Shown here: piece after piece, positions 16,044 through 23,299 of the stretch | How positions within the stretch are numbered: the first letter of the stretch is position 1 | Layout: each line of letters begins with the position of its first letter | Source of the DNA: Nitrososphaerota archaeon | GTDB lineage: Archaea > Thermoproteota > Nitrososphaeria > Nitrososphaerales > UBA183 | Length of the DNA stretch: 31,991 nt | Assembly: GCA_027886865.1 (NCBI GenBank) | Contig: JAPCJR010000006.1 | Coordinates: 70,749-102,739 of the forward strand | Direction of reading: 5' to 3' | Notes under the pieces: model-generated | Told to the model about the DNA's origin: nothing | Database searches by the model: none | The model's input: the letters and a program-made list of their open reading frames with translations, nothing else | Position numbers and translations under genes: made by a program

Positions 16044-16699
16044 AGGAGATCGGGTATCTCCGAGAGCGAGCCGATGACGTAATCGCTCCCTTCCTGCTGC
16101 AGCCTCTCGACCGGGTATCTGCCCGTGGTGACCGAAACTATCTTCAGACCCGCTGCCTTTGCGGCGCGCACATCTATCACGCTGTCCCCCACGTAGAGGA
16201 GCTCTTCGCGCGGGAATCCCATCAGCGCGATGGCCTTCAGCATCCCATCAGCCCTCGGCTTCATGGCCGGGACCTCGTCCCTGCTGAGGGTGAAGTCGAA
16301 GTAACCGAGCAATCCGTGCTTCCGAAGGAGCCAGTCGGAGGGGGCGCGCCCGCTGTTAGTCAGAGTGGCAAGCTTGATGGCGCTGGATTTGAGATGACCG
16401 AGCACCTTTGGCGTGCCCTCGATGGGTTCGGCCTGCGAGTTCCAGTCCATCTCGAGCTCGTCGAGCGCCTTGTTCAGGTTGGACCTCAAGACCTCGAAGT
16501 CAACCTGCACGAGTCCCGACTCCACCTGCTTCTTCGCCCTGTCGATGACGTCCTGGGTGTATAGGTTCCCCTCTTTCATGAAGGAGACGTCGAACCCCAT
16601 CCGCGTTAGCTCACGCGACGTAGTCGACCTCAGGCGTTCGCCATCGACCTTGAGGCTGACTAGTGTGCCGTCGATGTCGAATATCAGGCCTCTGATCAA
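16040..16699 (-). CDS. HAD superfamily phosphatase
   Basis: Haloacid dehalogenase-type hydrolase of 219 aa, resembling phosphoglycolate phosphatase or beta-phosphoglucomutase relatives. Motif I FDIDGT contains the nucleophile and acid Asp8 and Asp10, motif II is TLTNSGR, and motif IV is YVGDSVIDVRAAKAAG. An alpha-helical cap lies between motifs I and II (about 18-95), the C1 cap type. The substrate is unknown; it could clear 2-phosphoglycolate or another small phosphate ester. It follows the 40-codon membrane peptide gene by 7 bp and probably shares its transcript. Confidence 0.88.
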   Translation of the reverse strand: MIRGLIFDIDGTLVSLKVDGERLRSTTSRELTRMGFDVSFMKEGNLYTQDVIDRAKKQVESGLVQVDFEVLRSNLNKALDELEMDWNSQAEPIEGTPKVLGHLKSSAIKLATLTNSGRAPSDWLLRKHGLLGYFDFTLSRDEVPAMKPRADGMLKAIALMGFPREELLYVGDSVIDVRAAKAAGLKIVSVTTGRYPVERLQQEGSDYVIGSLSEIPDLL

Positions 16700-16706
16700 G
16701 GGGCAA

Positions 16707-16829
16707 TCACTTTAGCTTGTCTTTCGCGAAGAGGATCAGTATCGCCACGCCGGCTATTCCGAGCGCGACCGCCAAGATGGCAAGAGAGTCAAGCGTGTCC
16801 GAATCGAGCGCGAGGGGAGTTAGCAGCAT
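16707..16829 (-). CDS. Small single-helix membrane peptide (40 aa)
   Basis: A 41-codon ORF below usual length limits. It starts with MLLTPLALDSDTLDSLA, continues as a hydrophobic helix (ILAVALGIAGVAILILF) and ends with the basic tail AKDKLK, an N-out/C-in topology by the positive-inside rule. It has its own TATA box at 16857-16864, 31 bp upstream of the ATG, and ends 7 bp before the HAD phosphatase gene, so it probably leads that operon. I recognise no family. The combination of promoter, in-frame hydrophobic segment and positive tail makes chance unlikely but not excluded. Confidence 0.6.
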   Translation of the reverse strand: MLLTPLALDSDTLDSLAILAVALGIAGVAILILFAKDKLK

Positions 16830-16856
16830 CTTGCGTTTCGTATCGTGCGGAGAGCC

Positions 16857-16864
16857 AACTTAAG
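16857..16864 (-). promoter_or_regulatory. TATA box of the small membrane peptide-HAD operon
   Basis: CTTAAGTT on the minus strand, 31 bp upstream of ATG 16829. There is no comparable element directly before the HAD gene itself. Confidence 0.5.
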
Positions 16865-16909
16865 CGTTTCTGAGCTCAAGGCGGCGCGAACCTGGATGCC
16901 CTGACATTC

Positions 16910-16917
16910 TTTTTATC
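16910..16917 (+). promoter_or_regulatory. TATA box of the 178-aa unknown gene
   Basis: TTTTTATC, centred 27 bp upstream of ATG 16940. The TTG start at 16925 would lie too close to the box. Confidence 0.6.
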
Positions 16918-16939
16918 TCGGGGTTTGGCAGCAGAGCCA

Positions 16940-17476
16940 ATGGAGAGTACGGAGAACGCAGAAGGTACAGAGCTGCCCTTTGGCGACGTACCGGTAGAGA
17001 TGGACACCCTGAAGATATACGGTTTTTCATTCGAGTTCCCGAAGGACCGCAAGCTGGAGTTCAACCCCAAATTCAAGCGGACGGACGGGGACGTCGCGGT
17101 AAAGGCGATGGACAAGGCGGTCGTGTTCGTCTCTTGGGGAGAGCTCGAGAAGGTGATCAAGAAGGCACCGACGATAGAAGACCACGCCAAGTTCAGCCTC
17201 GACCGCGTCAAGAAGAGCGTGCAAGGAAAGATGAGCGCCGTCGACCACAAGGAGATCGAAGTGAACGGGCACAAGGCGATTTACAACGACGTCAAGATTC
17301 AGGTCCCAAGGAGGGGCCTAATGGGGAAAGGGCAGGAACAGGAGGTGGCCTCTGTCCACATCCATTGTAACCAGACGGGGAGATACTACGTCATCTACGC
17401 CACCTCAAACACCCAGAACGCCGCAGCCCAGACCAAGACGCTCCAGGGAATCATCGACACTCTCCACTGTCACTGA
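16940..17476 (+). CDS. Hypothetical soluble protein
   Basis: 178 aa from ATG 16940, which the TATA box 27 bp upstream selects over TTG 16925. There is no signal peptide or membrane segment. An acidic N-terminus precedes a mixed alpha/beta region. The run KIYGFSFEFPKD followed by alternating strands, and the late GRYYVIYATSNTQNAAAQTKTLQGIIDTL, recall the PsbP/DcrB/Mog1-like fold, in which the last helix carries such a phrase. That is fold-level similarity by eye only, with low confidence. Two Cys (HIHCNQT and the terminal HCH) might bind metal. It is monocistronic; the TldD gene follows after 42 bp with its own promoter-like AT stretch. Confidence 0.7.
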   Translation: MESTENAEGTELPFGDVPVEMDTLKIYGFSFEFPKDRKLEFNPKFKRTDGDVAVKAMDKAVVFVSWGELEKVIKKAPTIEDHAKFSLDRVKKSVQGKMSAVDHKEIEVNGHKAIYNDVKIQVPRRGLMGKGQEQEVASVHIHCNQTGRYYVIYATSNTQNAAAQTKTLQGIIDTLHCH

Positions 17477-17518
17477 CGGCAAAGACAGAAATAACAAAGT
17501 CGGCCCGAAGGTGCCACG

Positions 17519-18955
17519 ATGATAGGGGAGAACCATAAGGACCTGGCAGCCTTTTCGGTCCGAGAGGCGAGGAAGCTCGGAGCAACCTATGCAGAAGCCA
17601 GAATCCAGGGCAGCGTCGGGTCTGGCTTCCTTCTAAAGAACGGAGAGCCTCAACCATCGACTATGGGGGACAGCTTCGGCATGGGGATCAGGGTGATCTA
17701 CGCTGGAGCCCTGGCCTTCGGCGCCACCAATACGCTCGAGAGGGCGGCGGTCAGGTCGCTGACCACCAAGACGGTCAAGATGGCGAAGGGCTCCGTCGGC
17801 CTCGTCAAGAAGAAGGTGAAGCTCGACGACTCACCCGGCGTTCGCCAGAAGGTCGTGGCGCCCGAGAAAGAGAAGATCGAGGGTGCGGACGCGGCGTGGC
17901 TCAAGTCGCTCCTGGTGGAGATCGACAAGAGGATCCAGGCGGGGAAGGGCGCCAAGATACCCAACAGGATATTGATAGCAGCCTCGGAACTGGACGAGAA
18001 GTACTACGTAAACAGCGACGGCTCTGAGGTCGAGAGCAGGATACCCAGGGTCCACTTTTTCGGGATACTGACCGCGATAGAGAACGGGGAGGTCGCGCAG
18101 AGGATGATCCAGCAGGCTGAAACGGGAGGGCTCGAGGTCGTGAAGAGGCTCGGCCTGGTGTCCAAGGTGGAGGAGGAGGCGAGAATCCTCCGTCAGGTGA
18201 TCGCCAGGGCGACGAAGCTGCAGCCCGGCGTCATGGACGTCATACTCAGCCCTGAGCTCTCCGGAATCGCGGCGCACGAGTCGGTAGGACACCCCCAGGA
18301 AGCCGACAGGGTGCTGGGGCGCGAGGGAGCGCAGGCAGGCGAGTCGTACCTCAAGAGGGGGAGCATCGGCTTCGTGGTAGGGAGCAAAGAGGCGAACATC
18401 AGCGACGACCCCACGATAATACACTCGAACGGCTACTCTCCGGTCGACGACGAAGGCGTCAAGGCGACGAAGAGGAGATTGATCACCGACGGGCGCGTCA
18501 CAGAGTTCCTCCAGAACCGCAGCACTGCGGTCGAGCTGAAGGCGAGGAACAACGGGGCAGCCCGCTCGACCGACTTCAACAGGGAGCCGATAATCAGGAT
18601 GTCCAACACGTTCGTCGAGCCCGGCGACTACAGCACTGACGAGCTCGTAAAGGAGGTCAAGCACGGAATCTACCTCAAGTCCTTCACCGAGTGGAACATC
18701 GACGACAAGAGGTTGAACCAGAGATATGTCGGGCTCGAAGCTTACCGTATCGAGGGCGGCGAGCTCGGCGAGATGGTGAAGTCCCCCGTCCTAGAAATCA
18801 CCACGCCCGCACTGTGGGGGAGCGTGAAGGCCAGGGGCAAGCGGATAGAGTTCGAGGCGGCCGTCTGCGGCAAGGGGGACCCGATGCAGGGAATCCCAGT
18901 CTGGACTGGCGGACCGGATACGCTGCTGGGGAAGGTAAGGATCGGCGCGAGGTGA
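17519..18955 (+). CDS. tldD: TldD metalloprotease subunit
   Basis: Catalytic subunit of the TldD/TldE zinc protease, 478 aa, normal length. The metal motif HESVGH at 253-258 with PQEADR behind it matches the family HExxxHxxExD pattern. TldD/E removes leader or unfolded peptides in bacteria (microcin B17 maturation, CcdA degradation). The archaeal substrates are unknown. TldE follows 8 bp after the stop codon, so the two form one operon and the heterodimer. A weak TATA element (AGAAATAACA, around 17487-17496) lies about 27 bp upstream of the ATG, consistent with a leaderless mRNA. Confidence 0.94.
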   Translation: MIGENHKDLAAFSVREARKLGATYAEARIQGSVGSGFLLKNGEPQPSTMGDSFGMGIRVIYAGALAFGATNTLERAAVRSLTTKTVKMAKGSVGLVKKKVKLDDSPGVRQKVVAPEKEKIEGADAAWLKSLLVEIDKRIQAGKGAKIPNRILIAASELDEKYYVNSDGSEVESRIPRVHFFGILTAIENGEVAQRMIQQAETGGLEVVKRLGLVSKVEEEARILRQVIARATKLQPGVMDVILSPELSGIAAHESVGHPQEADRVLGREGAQAGESYLKRGSIGFVVGSKEANISDDPTIIHSNGYSPVDDEGVKATKRRLITDGRVTEFLQNRSTAVELKARNNGAARSTDFNREPIIRMSNTFVEPGDYSTDELVKEVKHGIYLKSFTEWNIDDKRLNQRYVGLEAYRIEGGELGEMVKSPVLEITTPALWGSVKARGKRIEFEAAVCGKGDPMQGIPVWTGGPDTLLGKVRIGAR

Positions 18956-18963
18956 GTTGGCGG

Positions 18964-20304
18964 ATGGACCCAATTGAGCTGAACGAACGCGGGATGAAGG
19001 TGGCGAAGAAGCTCGGAGTAGACGACGCCGTGCTGCAGTCCGCAAGCGGGACGGAGCACATGGTACGGTTCGCGAACGACTCCCTAAGTGTCGCGAAGAG
19101 GACGGAGGAGAGCGTAGTCTCGGTGTATCTGGCTAAGGACGGCAAGAGGATAGTGGGAGGCTCCACGAACACGACGGACGAGCGTCTGGCCGACTTCATC
19201 GAGCGACTCTACAAGACCATGGTGAACCTCAGCAAGGAGGCGGTCTACGCGCCCCTCCCCAGCTCGCACAGGAGCTTCAACAGGCCGGGTGACTTCGACA
19301 AGAGGCTCGGTCAGTTGGAGGAGGAGGTCCCTCAGTTCGCGGCCGAGGCGATCGCTGCCGCTCGGGAAGCGGGCGCGCGCAGGAGCGCGGGCGCGCTCGA
19401 AGCCTCCGTGGTCACGAGCCATATCCTGGCCTCGAACGGGACCTCCGGCCGCGACACGTCCTCGAGCATACTGCTGAACATAAGGTCGTTCACGGACAAG
19501 AATGCGAGCGGCCACGGGCTGTCCTGCTCCGCAACCCTCGCGGGGTTCAAGCCGAAAGAAGCCGGAAGGAGGGCCGGCTCGCACGCCAAGAAGATGAGGA
19601 ACTCGAAGCAGCCGGAGGCCGGAAAGTACGAGCTGCTGCTCAGCCCTACGGTGGCCGCGAATCTCATCTCGTTGACGGGCGGCTTCGCGTCGGCGTTCTC
19701 CGTCGACGCCGGCATCTCATACCTCGCCGACAAGATGGGGAAGAAGGTCGCTTCGGAGGGGTTCAACCTCACGGACCACGGCCGCACGGAAGGATGCCTG
19801 GCGGGCAGGAGCTTCGACGACGAAGGGACGGCGACCCAGTCCACGAAGATAATCGAGGCGGGCGTCCTGAAGAGCTACCTCCACAACCTTACAACGGCGA
19901 AGAAGTTCAAGACAGAGACGACCGGGAACGCCGGTCTGATCGAGCCGGACTCTTGGAACCTCGAGGTGGGCGCCGGAGACTCAGGATACGACGAGATGGT
20001 GAAGGAGATGAAGCACGGGATCATACTGACCAGCAACTGGTACACCCGGTTCACAAACTACCGGACGGGGGAGTTCTCCACCGTGCCGAGGGACGGCGCC
20101 TACCTGGTAGAGAACGGGCGCGTGACGAAGTCACTGAGCGGCCTGCGCGTCAGCGACTCTCTCGGAAGGATACTCTCTTCGGTGAAACTTCTGTCGAAGG
20201 AGAGGGAGTGGATAGAGTGGTGGGAGGTCGACACCCCCACCCTGACTCCGTGGATGCTTGTGGACGGGGTGAGCGTCACGAGGGCCTACGGGGCGTCCCC
20301 GTGA
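18964..20304 (+). CDS. tldE: TldE/PmbA protease subunit
   Basis: Non-catalytic partner of TldD, 446 aa from ATG 18964 (GTG 18952, overlapping the tldD stop, is the other option). The protein has the PmbA layout. In the N-terminal domain, NERGMKVAKKLGVDDAVLQ and the substrate-groove strand MVRFANDSL are visible, and in the C-terminal domain YELLLSPTVAANLISL and LTDHGRTEGCLAGRSFDDEGT. It lacks the HExxxH motif, as TldE should. The frame is open 91 codons further upstream inside tldD, but that part is the shadow of tldD. The tldD-tldE order and spacing match the classical heterodimer. Confidence 0.93.
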   Translation: MDPIELNERGMKVAKKLGVDDAVLQSASGTEHMVRFANDSLSVAKRTEESVVSVYLAKDGKRIVGGSTNTTDERLADFIERLYKTMVNLSKEAVYAPLPSSHRSFNRPGDFDKRLGQLEEEVPQFAAEAIAAAREAGARRSAGALEASVVTSHILASNGTSGRDTSSSILLNIRSFTDKNASGHGLSCSATLAGFKPKEAGRRAGSHAKKMRNSKQPEAGKYELLLSPTVAANLISLTGGFASAFSVDAGISYLADKMGKKVASEGFNLTDHGRTEGCLAGRSFDDEGTATQSTKIIEAGVLKSYLHNLTTAKKFKTETTGNAGLIEPDSWNLEVGAGDSGYDEMVKEMKHGIILTSNWYTRFTNYRTGEFSTVPRDGAYLVENGRVTKSLSGLRVSDSLGRILSSVKLLSKEREWIEWWEVDTPTLTPWMLVDGVSVTRAYGASP

Positions 20305-20335
20305 GCGTCCGTGCTCGAGGAGGCAGAGACCCGGA

Positions 20336-20842
20336 TTGTGGTCCAGGGTAAGCGAGCAGTTCGCGGGGCAGAAGGTAAGGCTCGGCGTCGCAAGGAGGAT
20401 GCTCGAATACGGCATCGGGGTGTCGGACGACTGCGGGCTGTTCATCGGCGGCCTTGAAGTGGACTACTCGGCACTGGCCCGGGACGTGGGAGCGGACAGG
20501 AGGGTGGTGAAGCAGACGGCGGAACAGATCAGAGGGGACGACTTTCTTTACTCGATCTTCTCGAAGATAACGCCGTTCGGCGCGAGCCTGCTGCCGGTGG
20601 TGTCTCGGGTCGGATACTCGGCGATCGTGATAGACGCGGACCCCCGGGCGGCCGGCATCATCTCGGCCGCGGCGGGCGTGCTCGCAAAGCACAACATCGT
20701 CATCAGGCAGGCGCTGGCCGCCGACCCCGACGTCTTCCCGGATGCAAAGCTGACCCTGATAGTTCAGGGCCAGGTGCCTGGGAACGTGATCGCCGAGCTC
20801 AACGCCTTCAAGATGGTGAATAGCGTCACCGTGATGAAGTAG
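20336..20842 (+). CDS. Predicted regulator of amino acid metabolism, ACT domain
   Basis: 168 aa. The N-terminal half (VRLGVARRMLEYGIGV, then a helical ALARDVGADRRVVKQTAEQI) looks like a small helix-turn-helix or helical sensor. The C-terminal half (about 93-168, VIDADPRAAGIISAAAGVLAKHNIVIRQALA) is a clear ACT domain, which binds amino acids. The arrangement matches COG2150, an archaeal family of unknown precise role. The start is TTG 20336 with GAGGAGG about 14 nt upstream; no ATG is available. It follows tldE by 31 bp, perhaps on the same transcript. Its 3' end overlaps the convergent coiled-coil gene by 17 bp. Confidence 0.82.
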   Translation: MWSRVSEQFAGQKVRLGVARRMLEYGIGVSDDCGLFIGGLEVDYSALARDVGADRRVVKQTAEQIRGDDFLYSIFSKITPFGASLLPVVSRVGYSAIVIDADPRAAGIISAAAGVLAKHNIVIRQALAADPDVFPDAKLTLIVQGQVPGNVIAELNAFKMVNSVTVMK

Positions 20843-21416
20843 CGCCCTTTTCCAGCATCCTGGAGAAGGTCCACCCCACCGTGTTGAGTATCTCCGTGAG
20901 CCTTTCGCTCTCTCTGTAGTTGTCGATGACGATTGCGGATATCTTGCCTCCCTTCTCGGCGACGTTGAAACGGAGCTCCTTACCCTTGTCGACCTTCCCC
21001 TTGCCAGCGAGCTCCTCGTCCTTCGCCTTCATACCTGTCAGTATCTTGCCCACAAGGAACGACTTGAAGGGCGGGGTGTCCGACCTGAGCGCGACCTCAG
21101 CGACGGGTTCGATGACCACCTTGTCCTTTGTCACCTGGGCAATAGCGATCGTCTCGCCTCCCTTGTCCCTTCTCAGTTCCCGCATCTCAGGGATCGGACC
21201 GCCCTCGTCCCTCGACCGCGGCTGCTCCTCCCTGGGGCGCGGTGGTGAAGCGGCTACCTCGCTCGCGGGTCTGAAGCTCGAGGTTCGCAGGACGGTGTCC
21301 ACCATGTTCTGCGCCTCCTTGAGCTTCTCGACCTCCTCCTGCAGCTCCGCTATGCGGGAATCTATCCAAAGTTTGAGGTCGGCAGCTCTCTTCAGCTGCT
21401 CGTCACTATTCGACAT
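20826..21416 (-). CDS. Hypothetical coiled-coil protein
   Basis: 196 aa from ATG 21416, which sits 29 bp below a TATA box; ATG 21422 is the other possibility. Residues about 5-45 form a coiled coil (DSRIAELQEEVEKLKEAQNM). A disordered Pro/Arg/Glu-rich linker (about 55-85) leads to a globular C-terminal domain (about 90-190) with TKDKVVIEPVAEVALRSDTP and ISAIVIDNYRESERLTEIL. Coiled coil plus small C-terminal domain suggests an oligomeric scaffold or nucleic-acid-associated protein, but I recognise no family and assign no function. It is monocistronic, divergent from folP. Confidence 0.75.
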   Translation of the reverse strand: MSNSDEQLKRAADLKLWIDSRIAELQEEVEKLKEAQNMVDTVLRTSSFRPASEVAASPPRPREEQPRSRDEGGPIPEMRELRRDKGGETIAIAQVTKDKVVIEPVAEVALRSDTPPFKSFLVGKILTGMKAKDEELAGKGKVDKGKELRFNVAEKGGKISAIVIDNYRESERLTEILNTVGWTFSRMLEKGATSSR

Positions 21417-21440
21417 TCTCATTTGGAGACCGAGAAGGCG

Positions 21441-21449
21441 CTAAAAAAG
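21441..21449 (-). promoter_or_regulatory. TATA box of the coiled-coil protein gene
   Basis: CTTTTTTAG on the minus strand, centred 29 bp upstream of ATG 21416. Confidence 0.55.
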
Positions 21450-21480
21450 GTAACCATACATACCCTGGACCGACCGATAG

Positions 21481-21488
21481 CTTTACAC
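21481..21488 (+). promoter_or_regulatory. Candidate TATA box of folP
   Basis: CTTTACAC lies about 28 bp upstream of TTG 21513 and supports that start over the upstream TTG 21423, which lies inside the promoter region of the divergent gene. Confidence 0.4.
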
Positions 21489-21512
21489 CGCCAGAAGCAG
21501 CGATGGGAACCA

Positions 21513-22403
21513 TTGAAGAGGACCGCCCAGTTCGGCTCCCTGAAGGTCGGGCCCGGCTTTCCTGTCCGGGTCATAGCAGCGGTCAACGTGAGCCCGGAAT
21601 CATTCTACAAGGGCTCCGTCGCGACTACCCCCGGGGCAATCTCCAGGCGCGTGGCGGAGGCACTGGAGCATGGCGCCGAGGTGATCGATGTGGGGGCGAT
21701 GTCCACGGCGCCCTATCTCAAGACCGAGGTGACGGAGGAGGTCGAGAAGCTGCGCATCGGGGCGGCTCTCCGGGCGATCGGGAGAACCGAGGTGACAGTC
21801 TCGGTCGATACAGTACGGGCACCGGTTGCGGACTTCGCCCTCAGGAACGGCGCCTCGGTCGTCAACGACGTCTCAGGGCTGAAGAATGACGAGCGGATGG
21901 CTGGCGTGTTGAAGGACCACGGCGCTTCGCTTCTCGCCATGGCTCACTCCACGAGGATCTCGAATTCTCGGCCGATAACCCAAGTGCGCGAGGCGCTGCG
22001 TGAGACATTGAGGATAGCGGCAAGAGCGGGGATACAGGAACGCCGAATCGTCTTGGACCCCGGCATTGGTTTCTTCAGAGAGGATGGCGCAGGGAGGGCG
22101 TATTCGCCTCAGAGGCTGATGCCCTGGCACGCGTGGGACACGTCGGTCCTCGCCGAGCTCGGGGAGCTTGAGGTCCTTGGGAGACCCCTCTGCGTGGGGC
22201 TGTCGCGCAAGTCGTTCTTGGGGGAGATACTCAAGCTGGAAGATCCGAAGGACCGACTTTCGGGGTCGCTGGCGGCGACCGCCATCGCCGTGGCGAACGG
22301 GACAGACATGGTGAGGACGCACGACGTGAAGGAGACGGTACAGGCCGTCAGGGTCGCCGAGGCCATCCTGAGACGAGGTCGGCCAGCAGGTCGGGTCTCC
22401 TGA
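21513..22403 (+). CDS. folP: Dihydropteroate synthase
   Basis: Condenses 6-hydroxymethyl-dihydropterin diphosphate with pABA to dihydropteroate. 296 aa with the TTG start inferred from the promoter; the frame is open to 21423. TIM-barrel motifs: VIAAVNVSPESFYKGS (first DHPS signature), GAEVIDVGAMST (second signature), SVVNDVSGLK, LDPGIGFF, CVGLSRKSFLGE with the substrate-binding Ser-Arg-Lys, and the end motif MVRTHDVKETVQAV. All key residues appear present. The 3' end overlaps the convergent folK gene by 56 bp. It belongs to the folate island with folK, folB and the CADD-like gene. Confidence 0.93.
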   Translation: MKRTAQFGSLKVGPGFPVRVIAAVNVSPESFYKGSVATTPGAISRRVAEALEHGAEVIDVGAMSTAPYLKTEVTEEVEKLRIGAALRAIGRTEVTVSVDTVRAPVADFALRNGASVVNDVSGLKNDERMAGVLKDHGASLLAMAHSTRISNSRPITQVREALRETLRIAARAGIQERRIVLDPGIGFFREDGAGRAYSPQRLMPWHAWDTSVLAELGELEVLGRPLCVGLSRKSFLGEILKLEDPKDRLSGSLAATAIAVANGTDMVRTHDVKETVQAVRVAEAILRRGRPAGRVS

Positions 22404-22869
22404 CGACCCTCTTGTCCGACTTCAGGGCACCCGCAATCTCGGAGACTTTCCTGCCCAGCAAGGGGAGGACGAGGTCCGGGCTGATCTCGTCGAGGGGGGC
22501 GAGGACGAACTGCCGCTCGGCGATCTTGGGGTGGGGAATCTCGAGCCCGGGTTCTGAGACTACCTCAGCCCCGTAGAGGAGGATGTCCAGGTCTATCACC
22601 CTGGGGCCGTACCTCACGCCGCGCTCTCTGCCCATCTCGGTCTCGATCTTGCGGAGAGCGTCCAGCAGCTCTCTCGGTCTCAGCTCCGTCTCTGCCGAGA
22701 CGACGCAGTTCAGGAACCATCCCTGGTCCTCGTGGTACATCGGCTCTGTCTCGTAGACCGAGGAGACAGCCGTTACCTTGGAGTACCGCCCGAGTGCCGC
22801 GATGGCCCGTCGAAGGTTGCCCTCCCTGTCTCCGACGTTTGAGCCCAGGGCTATGAACGACTGGACCAT
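22348..22869 (-). CDS. folK: 6-hydroxymethyl-7,8-dihydropterin pyrophosphokinase (HPPK)
   Basis: Transfers pyrophosphate from ATP to 6-hydroxymethyl-dihydropterin, the step before FolP. 173 aa, typical length. FIALGSNVGDREGNL at the N-terminus, VSSVYETEP, and the HPPK signature RYGPRVIDLDILLYG with two metal-binding Asp are all present, followed by IPHPKIAERQFVLAPLDEI. This is the bacterial-type enzyme; many archaea use the unrelated MptE instead. Its start overlaps the end of folB by 19 nt, so the two are coupled. The last 56 bp run antisense to folP. Confidence 0.95.
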   Translation of the reverse strand: MVQSFIALGSNVGDREGNLRRAIAALGRYSKVTAVSSVYETEPMYHEDQGWFLNCVVSAETELRPRELLDALRKIETEMGRERGVRYGPRVIDLDILLYGAEVVSEPGLEIPHPKIAERQFVLAPLDEISPDLVLPLLGRKVSEIAGALKSDKRVVRRPDLLADLVSGWPRRP

Positions 22870-23231
22870 GGCTTGCGGTCTCTTGTGATCTCGATTCCGA
22901 CCGACGGCTCCGCGGAGTACTTCGCCTTGCGGGCCTTCACCGTTACCCTTTCCACCGGGAAGGCCTCTAGGGCGACGGCGGCGACTCCCTCAGCGAGGCT
23001 CTCGAGAAGGCTGAACTCCTTGCTCGAAACGAAACGGGATACCCGCTCCATGATTTCCTTGTAGTTGACCGTGTCTTTCACGCTGTCGCTCGCCGCAGCT
23101 GGCGCGAGGCTCAAGGACAGGCTCACGTCGAGCAACACTTCCTGGGATTTCAGTCTCTCTTCCGGCGTGATGCCCACGCGGCAGCTCAGGCGGAGGTTGT
23201 CGACGAATATCCTGTCGGTCATGCAGGGCAC
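22851..23231 (-). CDS. folB: Dihydroneopterin aldolase
   Basis: Cleaves 7,8-dihydroneopterin to 6-hydroxymethyl-dihydropterin and glycolaldehyde. 126 aa, usual for FolB. Features: IFVDNLRLSCRVGITPEERL with the conserved Glu, a middle VNYKEIMERVSRFVSSKEFSLLESLAE, and VTVKARKAKYSAEPSVGIEI near the C-terminal catalytic Lys region. It is the bacterial-type enzyme rather than archaeal MptD. GTG 23231 lies 29 bp from a TATA-like element; ATG 23222 (protein starting MTDRIF) is an equally possible start with a 9-nt leader. It forms an operon with folK. Confidence 0.92.
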   Translation of the reverse strand: MPCMTDRIFVDNLRLSCRVGITPEERLKSQEVLLDVSLSLSLAPAAASDSVKDTVNYKEIMERVSRFVSSKEFSLLESLAEGVAAVALEAFPVERVTVKARKAKYSAEPSVGIEITRDRKPWSSRS

Positions 23232-23256
23232 CGATGGGCGCAGGACACCGTCTGGT

Positions 23257-23262
23257 CTTAAG
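23257..23262 (-). promoter_or_regulatory. Candidate TATA element of the folB-folK operon
   Basis: CTTAAG on the minus strand within ACCTTAAGACC, about 29 bp upstream of GTG 23231 and 38 bp upstream of ATG 23222. It suggests folB-folK has its own promoter apart from the CADD-like gene. Confidence 0.4.
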
Positions 23263-23280
23263 GTTGGTCCTTGGGCCGCT

Positions 23281-23299
23281 ACTGCTGGCTCTCAGCAGT
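23281..23299 (-). terminator. Stem-loop overlapping the stop of the CADD-like gene
   Basis: A perfect 7-bp stem, ACTGCTG and CAGCAGT, with a 5-nt loop, includes the stop codon at 23292-23294. No U-tract follows on the minus strand, so it may shape the mRNA 3' end rather than stop transcription by itself. Confidence 0.35.

Noticed and set aside
18691..18963. 91-residue extension of TldE inside tldD
   Set aside because: Shadow of the tldD 3' end; TldE homology begins just after ATG 18964.
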